Shown: positions 27,417 through 35,933 of the stretch, one piece after another
How the letters are laid out: the number at the start of each line of letters is the position of its first letter
Numbering within the stretch: the first letter of the stretch is position 1
NCBI RefSeq assembly: GCF_002102255.1
Contig: NZ_LQPH01000148.1
Location: 84,102-148,101 of the forward strand
DNA: 64,000 nucleotides
Direction of reading: 5' to 3'
Source of the DNA: Mycobacterium nebraskense
GTDB taxonomy: Bacteria > Actinomycetota > Actinomycetes > Mycobacteriales > Mycobacteriaceae
The notes under the pieces: generated by a model
Seen by the model: only the letters and a program-made list of their open reading frames with translations
Databases searched by the model: none
Told to the model about the DNA's origin: nothing
Program-made: the position numbers and the translations under genes

Positions 27417-28208
27417 GTGCTGACCGAACGTTCGGCCCGGGTCGCTGCGGCGGTCAAACTGCATCGCCACGTCGGCCGCCGGCGGGCGGGGCGGTTCCTC
27501 GCCGAAGGACCCAACCTGGTCGAGGCGGCGGCCGCCCGCGGTCTGGTCCGCGATGTCTTCGTCACCGAAGCCGCCGCGCAACGGTACGCGTCTTTGCTTG
27601 GCGCGCAGCATTATCCGGTCCATCTGGTCACCGAGCGGGCCGCAAAGGCGCTGTCCGACACCGTCACCCCCGCCGGACTGGTGGCCGTCTGCGAAATGCC
27701 GGCGACCCGGCTGGCGGACGTGCTGGCCGGTTCGCCCCGGCTGATCGCGGTCACCGTCGGGATCAGCGAGCCGGGCAATGCCGGCACGGTCATTCGCATC
27801 GCCGACGCCATGGGAGCACAGGGCGTGATCCTCGGCGGGCACAGCGTCGACCCGTACAACGGCAAGTGTCTGCGCGCCTCGGCGGGCAGCATCTTTTCGA
27901 TCCCGGTCGTCGCCACGCACGACACCCCCGCCGCGCTGGCTGCGCTGCACGACGCGGGGCTGCAGGTGCTGGCCACCACGGTGGATGGCGAAACGCGCCT
28001 CGACGAGGCCGCGGACCTGCTCGGCAGGCCGACGGCGTGGTTGTTCGGGCCCGAATCACAGGGTCTGCCAAGCGAAGTCGCGGGGGTGGCCGATCACCGG
28101 ATGCGCATCCCGATGTCCGGCGGTGCCGAGAGCCTGAACGTGGCCTCCGCCGCGGCCATCTGTCTCTACCAGAGCGCGCAGGCGCTGGGCATGCTCAAGC
28201 GGCCCTGA
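27417..28208 (+). CDS. tsnR: SpoU-family rRNA/tRNA 2'-O-methyltransferase (Rv1644-like)
   Basis: A 263-aa SPOUT methyltransferase. An L30e-like N-terminal substrate-binding domain (HRHVGRRRAGRFLAEGPNLVEAA) is followed by the trefoil-knot domain with the three SpoU motifs: EPGNAGTVIRIADAMG, LFGPESQGLP and MRIPMSGGAESLNVASAAAI. It would transfer methyl from S-adenosylmethionine to a ribose 2'-OH of rRNA. The Mtb gene is named tsnR after thiostrepton-resistance methylases, but this role is unproven. GTG at 27417 agrees with the Mtb start (LTERSARV); GTG at 27411 is possible. The 3' end overlaps the convergent Rv1645c-like gene by 14 bp. Confidence 0.93.
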   Translation: MLTERSARVAAAVKLHRHVGRRRAGRFLAEGPNLVEAAAARGLVRDVFVTEAAAQRYASLLGAQHYPVHLVTERAAKALSDTVTPAGLVAVCEMPATRLADVLAGSPRLIAVTVGISEPGNAGTVIRIADAMGAQGVILGGHSVDPYNGKCLRASAGSIFSIPVVATHDTPAALAALHDAGLQVLATTVDGETRLDEAADLLGRPTAWLFGPESQGLPSEVAGVADHRMRIPMSGGAESLNVASAAAICLYQSAQALGMLKRP

Positions 28209-29238
28209 CGCGCCCCCGGGCGGGCCGCAGACCCGCCAGCGACAGCGTCCCGTGCACCAGCGAGCCGGCGCGCTCCATGAGCGCTTTCGCGGGGTCGAGG
28301 GCCGAGCGTGGCCGCGGCGGGAAGTAATGCATGGGCAGCCCGCGGCGGTCGCGGGGCGGTGCCATGAACGTCGGCGCCTCCACCAGCGGCGCGTTGCTGG
28401 GCAGCCGCCCCTCGGCGCGGCGGTAGGCGGCCAGCGCGCGCGGGTGCAGCCGGATCTCGTCGGGAACCGCCAGGAAGGCCAGTTCGACCAGCTTGCCGAA
28501 CAGGCGCAGCAGCACCTCGTCGCCCGGTGTCCAGCGCATGCCCGCCTTCTCGCGAACCGCGGGCTCGAACAGGCCCGCCGCGATCCAGCGCTGGCCGGCG
28601 ACCAGCGGCTTGAACATCTGGTCCCAGATCGGCGTGGGCATCAACACGAATTTCGGTTTAGGGATCCGGATCTGGAAGATGTCCAGCGTCGCCTGGTTGA
28701 TTTCCAGTTCGTCGCGGCAGACCCGGTCCCAGTACTCCTGGAACTCCTCCCAGGAGGCGGGCACCGGGCGCATGCTCATCCCGTACATCCGGTACCACCG
28801 CACGTGCTCCTCGAACAGCTGCCGCTTCTCGGCCTCCGTCAAGCCCCCGCAGAAGTAATCGGCGACCTTGATCACCAGCATGAAGAAGGTGGCGTGCGCC
28901 CAGTAGAAGGTTTCGGGATTCAGCGCGTGATAGCGGCGGCCCGAAGCGTCGACGCCCTTGATGGTGTGGTGGTAGCTCTTGATCTGCCGCCCGGTCTGGG
29001 CCGCGCGGTCACCGTCGTAGACGACGCCCATGATCGGGTACACCGAGCGGGCCACCCGCTGCAGGGGCTCGCGCAGCAGGATCGAATGCTCCTCGACGCC
29101 CGCGCCCAGCTCCGGGTACATGTTCTGGATCGCGCCGATCCACACGCCCATCATTCCTGTGCGCAGATCACCAAAGTACTTCCAGGTCAGGGAATCTGGT
29201 CCGAGCGGATCCTCGGATCTCGTTGGAATGGCAGTCAT
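28195..29238 (-). CDS. MpaB/DUF2236 oxygenase-like protein (Rv1645c-like)
   Basis: A 347-aa helical protein of the DUF2236 (MpaB, latex-clearing-protein-related) family. Some members are heme b oxygenases. It shows WKYFGDLR near the N-terminus, GVDASGRRYHALNPETFYWAHATF in the middle (a conserved His-containing helix) and RWYRMYGMSMRPVP. There is no signal peptide. The substrate is unknown. The ATG at 29238 follows a GAGGAGG ribosome binding site. Upstream lies a near-consensus promoter overlapped by an inverted repeat, which suggests repressor control. It is divergent from the adenylate cyclase gene and converges on tsnR. Confidence 0.87.
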   Translation of the reverse strand: MTAIPTRSEDPLGPDSLTWKYFGDLRTGMMGVWIGAIQNMYPELGAGVEEHSILLREPLQRVARSVYPIMGVVYDGDRAAQTGRQIKSYHHTIKGVDASGRRYHALNPETFYWAHATFFMLVIKVADYFCGGLTEAEKRQLFEEHVRWYRMYGMSMRPVPASWEEFQEYWDRVCRDELEINQATLDIFQIRIPKPKFVLMPTPIWDQMFKPLVAGQRWIAAGLFEPAVREKAGMRWTPGDEVLLRLFGKLVELAFLAVPDEIRLHPRALAAYRRAEGRLPSNAPLVEAPTFMAPPRDRRGLPMHYFPPRPRSALDPAKALMERAGSLVHGTLSLAGLRPARGRVRAA

Positions 29239-29255
29239 CTCGGCCTCCTCGGCTC

Positions 29256-29284
29256 ACTATAAATTTGACAACGCATGTTGTCTA
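29256..29284 (-). promoter_or_regulatory. Promoter with overlapping operator for the MpaB-like gene
   Basis: Read on the minus strand, TAGACA (29284-29279), 17 nt, then TATAGT (29261-29256) forms a strong SigA-type promoter. The inverted repeat GACAAC-GCAT-GTTGTC (29267-29282) covers the -35 and most of the spacer, as expected for a TetR-like repressor site. The repressor gene is not adjacent. Confidence 0.7.
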
Positions 29285-29429
29285 CGATTTCGGCCGCGTG
29301 TGCCGCCGGGTGTTATCGAGCTTCCATAGCGGCGTGGCGTTGCCGTGATCAGGCGATACGTTGGGAGCTGTGACGAAAACCGCGGGGGCTTCATTGCCCG
29401 CTTCCGGCGGGAGGAAATAACCTGGCCAG

Positions 29430-30344
29430 GTGGAACCCGCGCGTCGCGATTCGGATTCGGCCGAGCCCGACGAGCCGACGGTGACGCCATCCGATCCGCC
29501 ACGGCGTTCCTCGGTCTCGGTCCACAACGCGACGCAGTGGTTGCACGGCCGGAACCACAGCCCCGGCGCGGTGGCCTTCATCCGCCGGGCGCGACGGCTG
29601 CTACCCGGCGATCCCGAATTCGGCGACCCGCTGTCCACGGCCGGCGAGGGTGGGCCGCGCGCCGCCGCGCGAGCCGCCGACCGGCTGCTGGGCGATCGCG
29701 ACGCGGTGTCGCGTGAAGTCAGCCTCGGGCTGCTGCAAGTCTGGCAGGCGCTGACCGAGTCGGTTGCCCGACGGCCGGCGAATCCCGAGGTGACGCTGGT
29801 GTTCACCGACCTGGTGGGGTTCTCGTCGTGGTCCTTGCAGGCCGGTGACGAGGCGGCGCTCACCCTGCTGCGACAGGTGGCGCGGGCCGTCGAACCGCCG
29901 CTGCTGGACGCCGGCGGTCACATCGTCAAACGGATGGGCGACGGCCTCATGGCCGTCTTCGGCGATCCCACGGTCGCGGTACGGGCCGTGCTGGCCGCCA
30001 AAGAGGCGTTGAAGTCGGTCGAAGTGGCCGGCTACACGCCACGGATGCGGGTCGGGATCCACACCGGGCGGCCCCAGCGGATGGCGGCCGACTGGCTCGG
30101 TGTCGACGTCAACATCGCCGCGCGGGTGATGGAACGGGCCACCAAAGGCGGGATCATGGTGTCAGGTTCGACACTCGACCTGATCACGCAGAGCGAACTG
30201 GACGCGATGGGCGTCGTCGCAAAACGTGCACGTAAACCGGTGTTTGCGGGCAAGACCACCGGGGTGCCGGCCGACTTGGCGATATATCGTTTGAGGACTC
30301 ATAGGGAGTTGACAGCCCCGGATGACGCCTCCGAAACAAATTAG
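29430..30344 (+). CDS. Class III adenylate cyclase (Rv1647-like)
   Basis: A 304-aa soluble cyclase that makes cAMP from ATP. The N-terminal 115 residues form a helical domain; the catalytic domain runs from about 120 to 290. Metal-binding Asp127 (FTDLVGFSS) and Asp171 (MGDG), the ATP-specifying Lys167 and Asp226, and Asn228/Arg232 (VNIAARV) are all present, so it should be active. Mtb Rv1647 has been characterised as an active cyclase. GTG at 29430 is preceded by GGCGGGAGGAAA. The next gene, for a rhomboid-like membrane protein, starts 8 nt downstream, which implies an operon. Confidence 0.94.
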   Translation: MEPARRDSDSAEPDEPTVTPSDPPRRSSVSVHNATQWLHGRNHSPGAVAFIRRARRLLPGDPEFGDPLSTAGEGGPRAAARAADRLLGDRDAVSREVSLGLLQVWQALTESVARRPANPEVTLVFTDLVGFSSWSLQAGDEAALTLLRQVARAVEPPLLDAGGHIVKRMGDGLMAVFGDPTVAVRAVLAAKEALKSVEVAGYTPRMRVGIHTGRPQRMAADWLGVDVNIAARVMERATKGGIMVSGSTLDLITQSELDAMGVVAKRARKPVFAGKTTGVPADLAIYRLRTHRELTAPDDASETN

Positions 30345-30352
30345 CCGTCATA

Positions 30353-31174
30353 ATGGAGGCAATGTTTGGGGGCATCTTCTCCCGGCTCGCCCGGGTCCAG
30401 TTCACGGTGGGATACGTGGCGGTGCTGCTTGCCATCAGCTGTGCCATCTTGGTGCTCGGACCGCACGCGCATGACGTCCTGGTCGAGCGCGCCAGCACTA
30501 ACCTGCACAACCTGGCCCATGGTCACGTGGGCACGCTGCTGGGCAGCGCGCTGGTCGTCGACGCCGGTCCGCTCTATTTCTGGTTGCCCTTCCTCACCTG
30601 CCTGCTCGCGCTCGGCGAGCTGCACCTGCGGACCATCAGGCTGGCGGTGGCGTTCGTCGTCGGGCACGTCGGCGCGACGCTGGTCGTGGCCGCCGCCCTG
30701 GCCTCGGCGGTCGAGTTCGGCTGGCTGCCGCTGTCGATCACCCGAGCCAGCGACGTCGGGATGAGCTACGGCGCCCTGGCGGTGCTCGGTGCGATGACGG
30801 CGGTGATCCCCCAGCGCTGGCGCGCCGCCTGGGTCGGCTGGTGGGTGTCGGCGGGTATCGCCTCGGCGATCATCGGCGGCGATTTCACCGATGCTGGTCA
30901 CACCGTCGCCGTGGTCCTGGGCGTGCTGGTGTCCGCCCGGTTCCGGCAGCCGATCCGGTGGACGCCGGTGCGGTGCCTGATGCTGGCGGCCTCGTCTGGG
31001 TTTGGATTCCTGATGCTGGCGCACCACTGGGGGACGATGGCCGCGGCGCCGGCGTTCGGGGTCCTGGGCGCGCTGGCCGCGCACAAGCTCGTGCAGTTCG
31101 CCACCAGGCGCAGCGCCCTGCGGGTGTTGGACGACCACGCGCTGACCGGCCCGCAGCCCGCCACCGCGGGCTAG
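30353..31174 (+). CDS. Rhomboid-like polytopic membrane protein (Rv1648-like)
   Basis: A 273-aa protein with about six membrane helices. It has HNLAHGHVGTLLGS, the motif GMSYGALAV in one helix and GHTVAV in a later one. This spacing fits the rhomboid-like serine protease layout (GxS then His), but the classic GxSG is GMSYG here, so activity is uncertain. It lies 8 nt after the adenylate cyclase gene and is probably coexpressed with it. Mtb Rv1648 has the same neighbour. The first two codons before MFGG may not be used; the ATG at codon 4 is an alternative start. Confidence 0.8.
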   Translation: MEAMFGGIFSRLARVQFTVGYVAVLLAISCAILVLGPHAHDVLVERASTNLHNLAHGHVGTLLGSALVVDAGPLYFWLPFLTCLLALGELHLRTIRLAVAFVVGHVGATLVVAAALASAVEFGWLPLSITRASDVGMSYGALAVLGAMTAVIPQRWRAAWVGWWVSAGIASAIIGGDFTDAGHTVAVVLGVLVSARFRQPIRWTPVRCLMLAASSGFGFLMLAHHWGTMAAAPAFGVLGALAAHKLVQFATRRSALRVLDDHALTGPQPATAG

Positions 31175-31227
31175 GCACCGGGCGCCTTTAGTACGAAGCG
31201 CCCGCCGGGCTGCACGCAGCGCATCAC

Positions 31228-31265
31228 TATGATCGGCACTTGCGCTGGGCAACTTCCTTCCCAGC
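31228..31265 (+). promoter_or_regulatory. pheS promoter and leader hairpin
   Basis: TATGAT (31228-31233) is a strong -10. The leader from about 31240 can form a 6-bp stem GCTGGG (31244-31249) with CCCAGC (31260-31265) around a loop that contains ACTTCCTT. The ribosome binding site AAGGAGAG follows at 31278-31285. No T-box or Phe-rich leader peptide is seen. Confidence 0.5.
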
Positions 31266-31293
31266 CCCTCATCAGCAAGGAGAGTGTCGCCGC

Positions 31294-32337
31294 GTGGGTG
31301 CTCAGCCCGTCGACCTGTCACCGGACGCCTTGGCCAAGGCGGTCGGCGCCGCCCAGGAGGCAATAGCACTCGCCGCCGATTTGGACGCGCTGGCACGCGT
31401 GAAGACCGATCACCTCGGGGACCGCTCACCGCTGGCACTGGCGCGGCAAGCGCTGGGCAGCGTCCCCAAGGACGAGCGCGCCGACGCCGGTAAGCGGGTC
31501 AATTCCGCGCGAACCGAGGCCCAGCGCAGCTACGACGAACGGCTGGCTACGCTGCGCGCCGAACGCGACGCGGCGGTCCTGGCCGCCGAGGGCATCGACG
31601 TCACGCTGCCGTCGAGCCGGCAGCCCATCGGCGCCCGGCACCCGATCACCATCCTGGCCGAGCACATCGCCGACACCTTCATCGCCATGGGGTGGGAATT
31701 GGCGGAGGGGCCGGAAGTCGAGACCGAGCAGTTCAACTTCGACGCCCTCAACTTCCCCGCCGACCACCCCGCGCGCAGCGAGCAGGACACCTTCTACATC
31801 GCGCCGGACGATTCCCGGCAGCTGCTGCGCACCCACACCTCGCCGGTGCAGGTGCGCACCCTGCTGGCCCACGAGCTGCCCGTCTACATCATCTCGATCG
31901 GCCGCACCTTCCGCACCGACGAACTCGATGCCACCCACACGCCGGTCTTCCATCAGGTCGAGGGTTTGGCGGTGGACCGCGGCCTGTCCATGGCGCATCT
32001 GCGGGGCACCCTCGACGCGTTCGCCCGCGCCGAGTTCGGCCCGGAGGCGCGCACCCGGATCCGGCCGCACTTCTTCCCGTTCACCGAACCCTCCGCGGAG
32101 GTCGACGTGTGGTTCGTCGGCAAGAAGGGCGGCGCCGGCTGGGTGGAGTGGGGCGGCTGCGGCATGGTGCACCCAAACGTGTTGCGAGCCGCGGGGATTG
32201 ACCCGGACGTCTATTCCGGGTTCGCGTTCGGGATGGGCCTGGAACGCACCCTGCAGTTCCGCAACGGCATACCCGACATGCGCGACATGGTCGAAGGCGA
32301 CGTCCGGTTCTCGTTGCCGTTCGGGGTGGGCGTCTGA
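31294..32337 (+). CDS. pheS: Phenylalanyl-tRNA synthetase alpha subunit
   Basis: The catalytic subunit of the (alpha-beta)2 PheRS that charges tRNA-Phe. The 347-aa protein has an N-terminal coiled coil (about residues 10-95) that binds tRNA, then the class II core with motif 2 (IGRTFRTDELDATHTPVFHQVEG) and motif 3 (FAFGMGLERT). GTG at 31294 lies about 9 nt after AAGGAGAG and gives the family N-terminus; an upstream TTG at 31240 falls at the transcript start and is unlikely. The stop shares one base with the pheT start (TGATG), so the subunits are translationally coupled. Confidence 0.97.
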   Translation: MGAQPVDLSPDALAKAVGAAQEAIALAADLDALARVKTDHLGDRSPLALARQALGSVPKDERADAGKRVNSARTEAQRSYDERLATLRAERDAAVLAAEGIDVTLPSSRQPIGARHPITILAEHIADTFIAMGWELAEGPEVETEQFNFDALNFPADHPARSEQDTFYIAPDDSRQLLRTHTSPVQVRTLLAHELPVYIISIGRTFRTDELDATHTPVFHQVEGLAVDRGLSMAHLRGTLDAFARAEFGPEARTRIRPHFFPFTEPSAEVDVWFVGKKGGAGWVEWGGCGMVHPNVLRAAGIDPDVYSGFAFGMGLERTLQFRNGIPDMRDMVEGDVRFSLPFGVGV

Positions 32338-34835
32338 TGCGCATCCCCTACAGCTGGTTGCGCGAAATCGTGTCGGCCGGCGCCCCGGACTGGGACGTCA
32401 CCCCCGGCGATCTCGAGCAGACCCTGGTGCGGATCGGCCACGAGGTCGAGGAGGTCGTCACCCTCGGCCCGGTCGACGGACCGCTGACCGTGGGACGGGT
32501 GACCGGCATCGAGGAGCTCACCGGCTTCAAGAAGCCGATCCGGGCCTGCCAGGTCGACGTCGGTGACGGCAAAGCCCACGACATCGTCTGCGGGGCAAGC
32601 AATTTCGTGATCGGCGACCTGGTGGTCGTGGCGCTGCCCGGCACCACGCTGCCCGGCGGGTTCGCCATCACGGCGCGCAAGACCTACGGCCGCGACTCCG
32701 ACGGCATGATCTGCTCGGCGGCCGAACTCGGTTTGGGCGCCGACCATTCCGGGATCCTGGTGCTGCCGCCCGGTACCGCCGAACCGGGCGCCGACGGCGC
32801 CGCGCTGCTGGGCCTGGACGACGTGGTCTTCCACCTGGCGATCACCCCGGACCGGGGCTACTGCATGTCGGTGCGCGGACTGGCCCGCGAGATCGCCTGC
32901 GCCTACGACCTCGACTTCGTCGACCCCGCCGACATCAAGCCGTTGCCGGCTAACGACGAGGCCTGGCCCTTGACCGTGCAGCCCGAGACCGGGGTCCGCC
33001 GGTTCGCCCTGCGGCCCGTGGCCGGCATCGACCCCGCCGCCGTGTCGCCGTGGTGGCTGCAACGCCGGCTGTTGCTGGCCGGCATCCGCGCGACCTCCCC
33101 GGCGGTGGACGTCACCAACTACGTGATGCTCGAGCTGGGCCACCCCATGCATGCGCACGACTGCGACCGCATCTCCGGCGGCTTCGGCGTGCGCTTCGCG
33201 CGGTCCGGCGAAACCGTCGTCACCCTCGACGACGTCGAGCGCCGGCTCGATCCGGCCGATGTCCTCATCGTCGACGACCGGGCGACCGCGGCGATCGGCG
33301 GCGTGATGGGCGCGGCAAGCACCGAGGTGCGCGCCGATTCCACCGACGTGCTGCTGGAGGCGGCCGTCTGGGATCCCGCCGCCGTATCGCGCACTCAGCG
33401 CCGGTTGCACCTGCCCAGCGAGGCGGCCCGGCGCTACGAGCGCGGGGTCGACCCGGCCATCTCGGTGGCCGCGCTGGACCGATGCGCGGCGCTGCTCGTC
33501 GACATCGCCGGGGGAGCGGTGTCGGACAAGCTGACCGATTGGCGGGGCGACCCGCCAGTCGGCAATTCGGTCGCCGACTGGGCTGGGTCGCCGATCCGGA
33601 TCCCCGCCGACCTGCCCGACCGCGTCGCCGGGGTGGCCTACCCTCCGGGCGCCACCGCGCGGCGCCTGGCGCAGATCGGTGCTTACGTGACCGACGAGGG
33701 CCAAGCACTGACGGTGACGCCGCCGAGCTGGCGACCTGACCTGTTGCAGCCCGCCGACCTCGTCGAGGAGGTGCTGCGGCTGGAGGGGCTCGAGGCCATC
33801 CCGTCGGTGCTGCCCTCGGCCCCCGCGGGCCGGGGCCTCACGGCGGGGCAGAGGCGGCGCCGCGCCATTGGCAAATCGCTCGCCCAATCCGGCTACGTCG
33901 AGATCCTGCCGACGCCCTTCTTGCCCGCGGGCGTGTTCGACCTGTGGGGCCTGCCGGCCGACGACCCGCGTCGCGCGACCACGCAGGTGCTCAACCCGCT
34001 GGAGGCCGATCGCCCGCATCTGGCCACCACGCTGCTGCCCGCGCTGCTGGAAGCGTTGGTGCGCAACGTGTCCCGCGGTCTGGTGGACGTCGCGCTGTAC
34101 GCACTGGCCCAGGTGGTGCAACCGACCGAGGAGACTCGCGGCGTGCAGCCGATCCCCGTGCACCGGCGGCCGACCGACACCGAGATCGCCCTGCTGGACG
34201 CCTCGTTGCCCCGCCAACCGCAGCATGTCGCGGCGGTGCTTGCGGGCCTGCGCGAACGCCGCGGCCCCTGGGGTCCGGGCCGCCGGGCCGAAGCCGCCGA
34301 CGCGTTCGAGGCGGCGCGCATCATCGCCCGCGCCAGCGGGGTCGAGGTGCGCCTGCGGGCGGCCCAGCACCTGCCGTGGCACCCGGGCCGGTGCGCCGAG
34401 GTGCTCGTCGGGGAGACCGTCGTCGGTCACGCCGGGCAGCTGCACCCGGCCGTGATCGAGCGCTCGGGGCTGCCGAAAGGCACCTGCGCCGTCGAGCTCA
34501 ACCTCGACGCGATTCCCATCGTCGCGGCGTTGCCGGCGCCCGCGGTGTCGCCGTTCCCGGCCGTCTTCCAGGACGTCAGCCTGGTGGTGCCCGCACACGT
34601 GCCGGCCCAGGCGGTGGCCGACGCCGTCCGGGAGGGCGCCGGCGAGCTGCTGGAAGATCTGCAACTGTTCGACGTCTTCACCGGCCCGCAGGTCGGGGAG
34701 GATCGCAAATCGCTGACATTCGCCCTGCGTTTCCGCGCGCCGGACCGCACGCTGACCGAGGACGACGCCAGCGCGGCCCGCGACGCCGCGGTGCGACGCG
34801 CCGCGGAGGCGGTCGGCGCCGAGCTGCGCGCCTAA
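32337..34835 (+). CDS. pheT: Phenylalanyl-tRNA synthetase beta subunit
   Basis: An 832-aa protein with the full domain set. A tRNA-binding OB fold (about residues 40-150) is followed by the B3/B4 editing domain, which removes Tyr mischarged on tRNA-Phe. The B5 domain, a catalytic-like core (EVLRLEGLEAIPSVLP, then LDVALYALAQV) and a C-terminal ferredoxin-like anticodon-binding domain (FPAVFQDVSLVV) complete it. It overlaps pheS by one base. In Mtb a PE_PGRS gene (PE_PGRS30) lies between pheT and argC; here the gap is 54 nt and holds only the arg operator. Confidence 0.97.
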   Translation: MRIPYSWLREIVSAGAPDWDVTPGDLEQTLVRIGHEVEEVVTLGPVDGPLTVGRVTGIEELTGFKKPIRACQVDVGDGKAHDIVCGASNFVIGDLVVVALPGTTLPGGFAITARKTYGRDSDGMICSAAELGLGADHSGILVLPPGTAEPGADGAALLGLDDVVFHLAITPDRGYCMSVRGLAREIACAYDLDFVDPADIKPLPANDEAWPLTVQPETGVRRFALRPVAGIDPAAVSPWWLQRRLLLAGIRATSPAVDVTNYVMLELGHPMHAHDCDRISGGFGVRFARSGETVVTLDDVERRLDPADVLIVDDRATAAIGGVMGAASTEVRADSTDVLLEAAVWDPAAVSRTQRRLHLPSEAARRYERGVDPAISVAALDRCAALLVDIAGGAVSDKLTDWRGDPPVGNSVADWAGSPIRIPADLPDRVAGVAYPPGATARRLAQIGAYVTDEGQALTVTPPSWRPDLLQPADLVEEVLRLEGLEAIPSVLPSAPAGRGLTAGQRRRRAIGKSLAQSGYVEILPTPFLPAGVFDLWGLPADDPRRATTQVLNPLEADRPHLATTLLPALLEALVRNVSRGLVDVALYALAQVVQPTEETRGVQPIPVHRRPTDTEIALLDASLPRQPQHVAAVLAGLRERRGPWGPGRRAEAADAFEAARIIARASGVEVRLRAAQHLPWHPGRCAEVLVGETVVGHAGQLHPAVIERSGLPKGTCAVELNLDAIPIVAALPAPAVSPFPAVFQDVSLVVPAHVPAQAVADAVREGAGELLEDLQLFDVFTGPQVGEDRKSLTFALRFRAPDRTLTEDDASAARDAAVRRAAEAVGAELRA

Positions 34836-34854
34836 CGCCGCTCTGGAATGGATT

Positions 34855-34878
34855 TGCAAACCAATGCATAACCATGCA
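34855..34878 (+). promoter_or_regulatory. Probable ArgR operator (ARG boxes) of the arg operon
   Basis: TGCA occurs at 34855, 34865 and 34875, each separated by 6 nt (AACCAA and TAACCA), so one copy falls on each helical turn. This pattern of overlapping imperfect palindromes is what an ArgR hexamer binds in actinobacteria. It ends 11 nt before the argC ATG, and argR is in the operon, so arginine feedback is likely. Confidence 0.75.
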
Positions 34879-34889
34879 GAATCGGCGGA

Positions 34890-35933
34890 ATGGCCGACGT
34901 ATCGAAGGTGGCGGTTGCCGGGGCCACCGGCTATGCGGGCGGTGAAATCCTGCGACTCCTGCTCGGGCATCCGGCCTACGCCGACGGCCGCCTCACCATC
35001 GGTTCGCTGACCGCCGCGACCAGCGCCGGCAGCACGCTCGGCGAGCACCACCCGCACCTGACGCCGCTGGCCTCCCGCGTGGTCGAGCCCACCGAACTCG
35101 CCGCGCTCGCCGGCCACGACGTGGTTTTCCTGGCCCTGCCGCACGGGCATTCGGCGGCGCTGGCCGAACAACTCGGCCCCGACACACTGATCGTCGACTG
35201 CGGCGCCGACTTCCGGCTCACCGACGCCGGCGCCTGGGAACGGTTCTACGGCTCCGCGCACGCCGGCAGCTGGCCGTACGGGCTGCCGGAACTGCCCGGC
35301 GCGCGCGAGCGGCTGCAAGGCGCGCGCCGCATCGCCGTTCCCGGCTGCTACCCGACCGCGGCGCTACTGGCGTTGCTTCCGGCGGTGGCCGAGGACCTGA
35401 TCGAGCCCGCCGTCACGGTGGTCGCCGTCAGCGGCACGTCGGGAGCCGGTCGCGCCGCCAAGACCGACCTGCTCGGCTCCGAGGTCATCGGATCCGCGCG
35501 GGCCTACAACATCGCGGGGGCCCACCGGCACACCCCCGAGATCGCCCAGGGGCTGCGGGCCGTGACCGACCGCGACGTCAGGGTGTCGTTCACGCCGGTG
35601 CTGATCCCCACGTCACGCGGCATCCTGGCCACCTGCACCGCGCGCACCCGTTCGCCGCTATCGCAGCTGCGGGCCGCCTACGAAAAAGCTTATGACGCCG
35701 AGCGTTTCGTCTATCTGATGCCGGAGGGCCAGCTGCCCCGCACCGGATCGGTGATCGGCAGCAACGCGGCGCACATCGCCGTCGCAGTGGACGAGGCCGC
35801 AGAGACGTTCGTGGCCATCGCCGCCATCGACAACCTGGTCAAGGGCACCGGCGGCGCGGCGGTGCAGGCGATGAACCTGGCGCTGGGTTGGCCGGAGGCC
35901 GAAGGCCTTTCAGTGGTGGGGGTCGCGCCATGA
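34890..35933 (+). CDS. argC: N-acetyl-gamma-glutamyl-phosphate reductase
   Basis: The third step of arginine synthesis: NADPH-dependent reduction of N-acetylglutamyl-phosphate to the semialdehyde. The 347-aa protein has the Rossmann loop GATGYAGGE (residues 11-19), catalytic Cys153 (VPGCYPTA) and the GAHRHTPEI segment with the conserved His. It is the first gene of an eight-gene operon. Its stop overlaps the argJ start (ATGA). Confidence 0.97.
   Translation: MADVSKVAVAGATGYAGGEILRLLLGHPAYADGRLTIGSLTAATSAGSTLGEHHPHLTPLASRVVEPTELAALAGHDVVFLALPHGHSAALAEQLGPDTLIVDCGADFRLTDAGAWERFYGSAHAGSWPYGLPELPGARERLQGARRIAVPGCYPTAALLALLPAVAEDLIEPAVTVVAVSGTSGAGRAAKTDLLGSEVIGSARAYNIAGAHRHTPEIAQGLRAVTDRDVRVSFTPVLIPTSRGILATCTARTRSPLSQLRAAYEKAYDAERFVYLMPEGQLPRTGSVIGSNAAHIAVAVDEAAETFVAIAAIDNLVKGTGGAAVQAMNLALGWPEAEGLSVVGVAP

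Noticed and set aside
31175..31293. Possible T-box or Phe leader peptide before pheS
   Set aside because: No T-box sequence and no short frame with Phe codons could be found; only a simple hairpin.
32211..35318. 1035-codon open frame antisense to pheT and argC
   Set aside because: It lies opposite recognised genes, and its composition (Arg, Gly, Asp, Val, His) is that of third-position GC bias.
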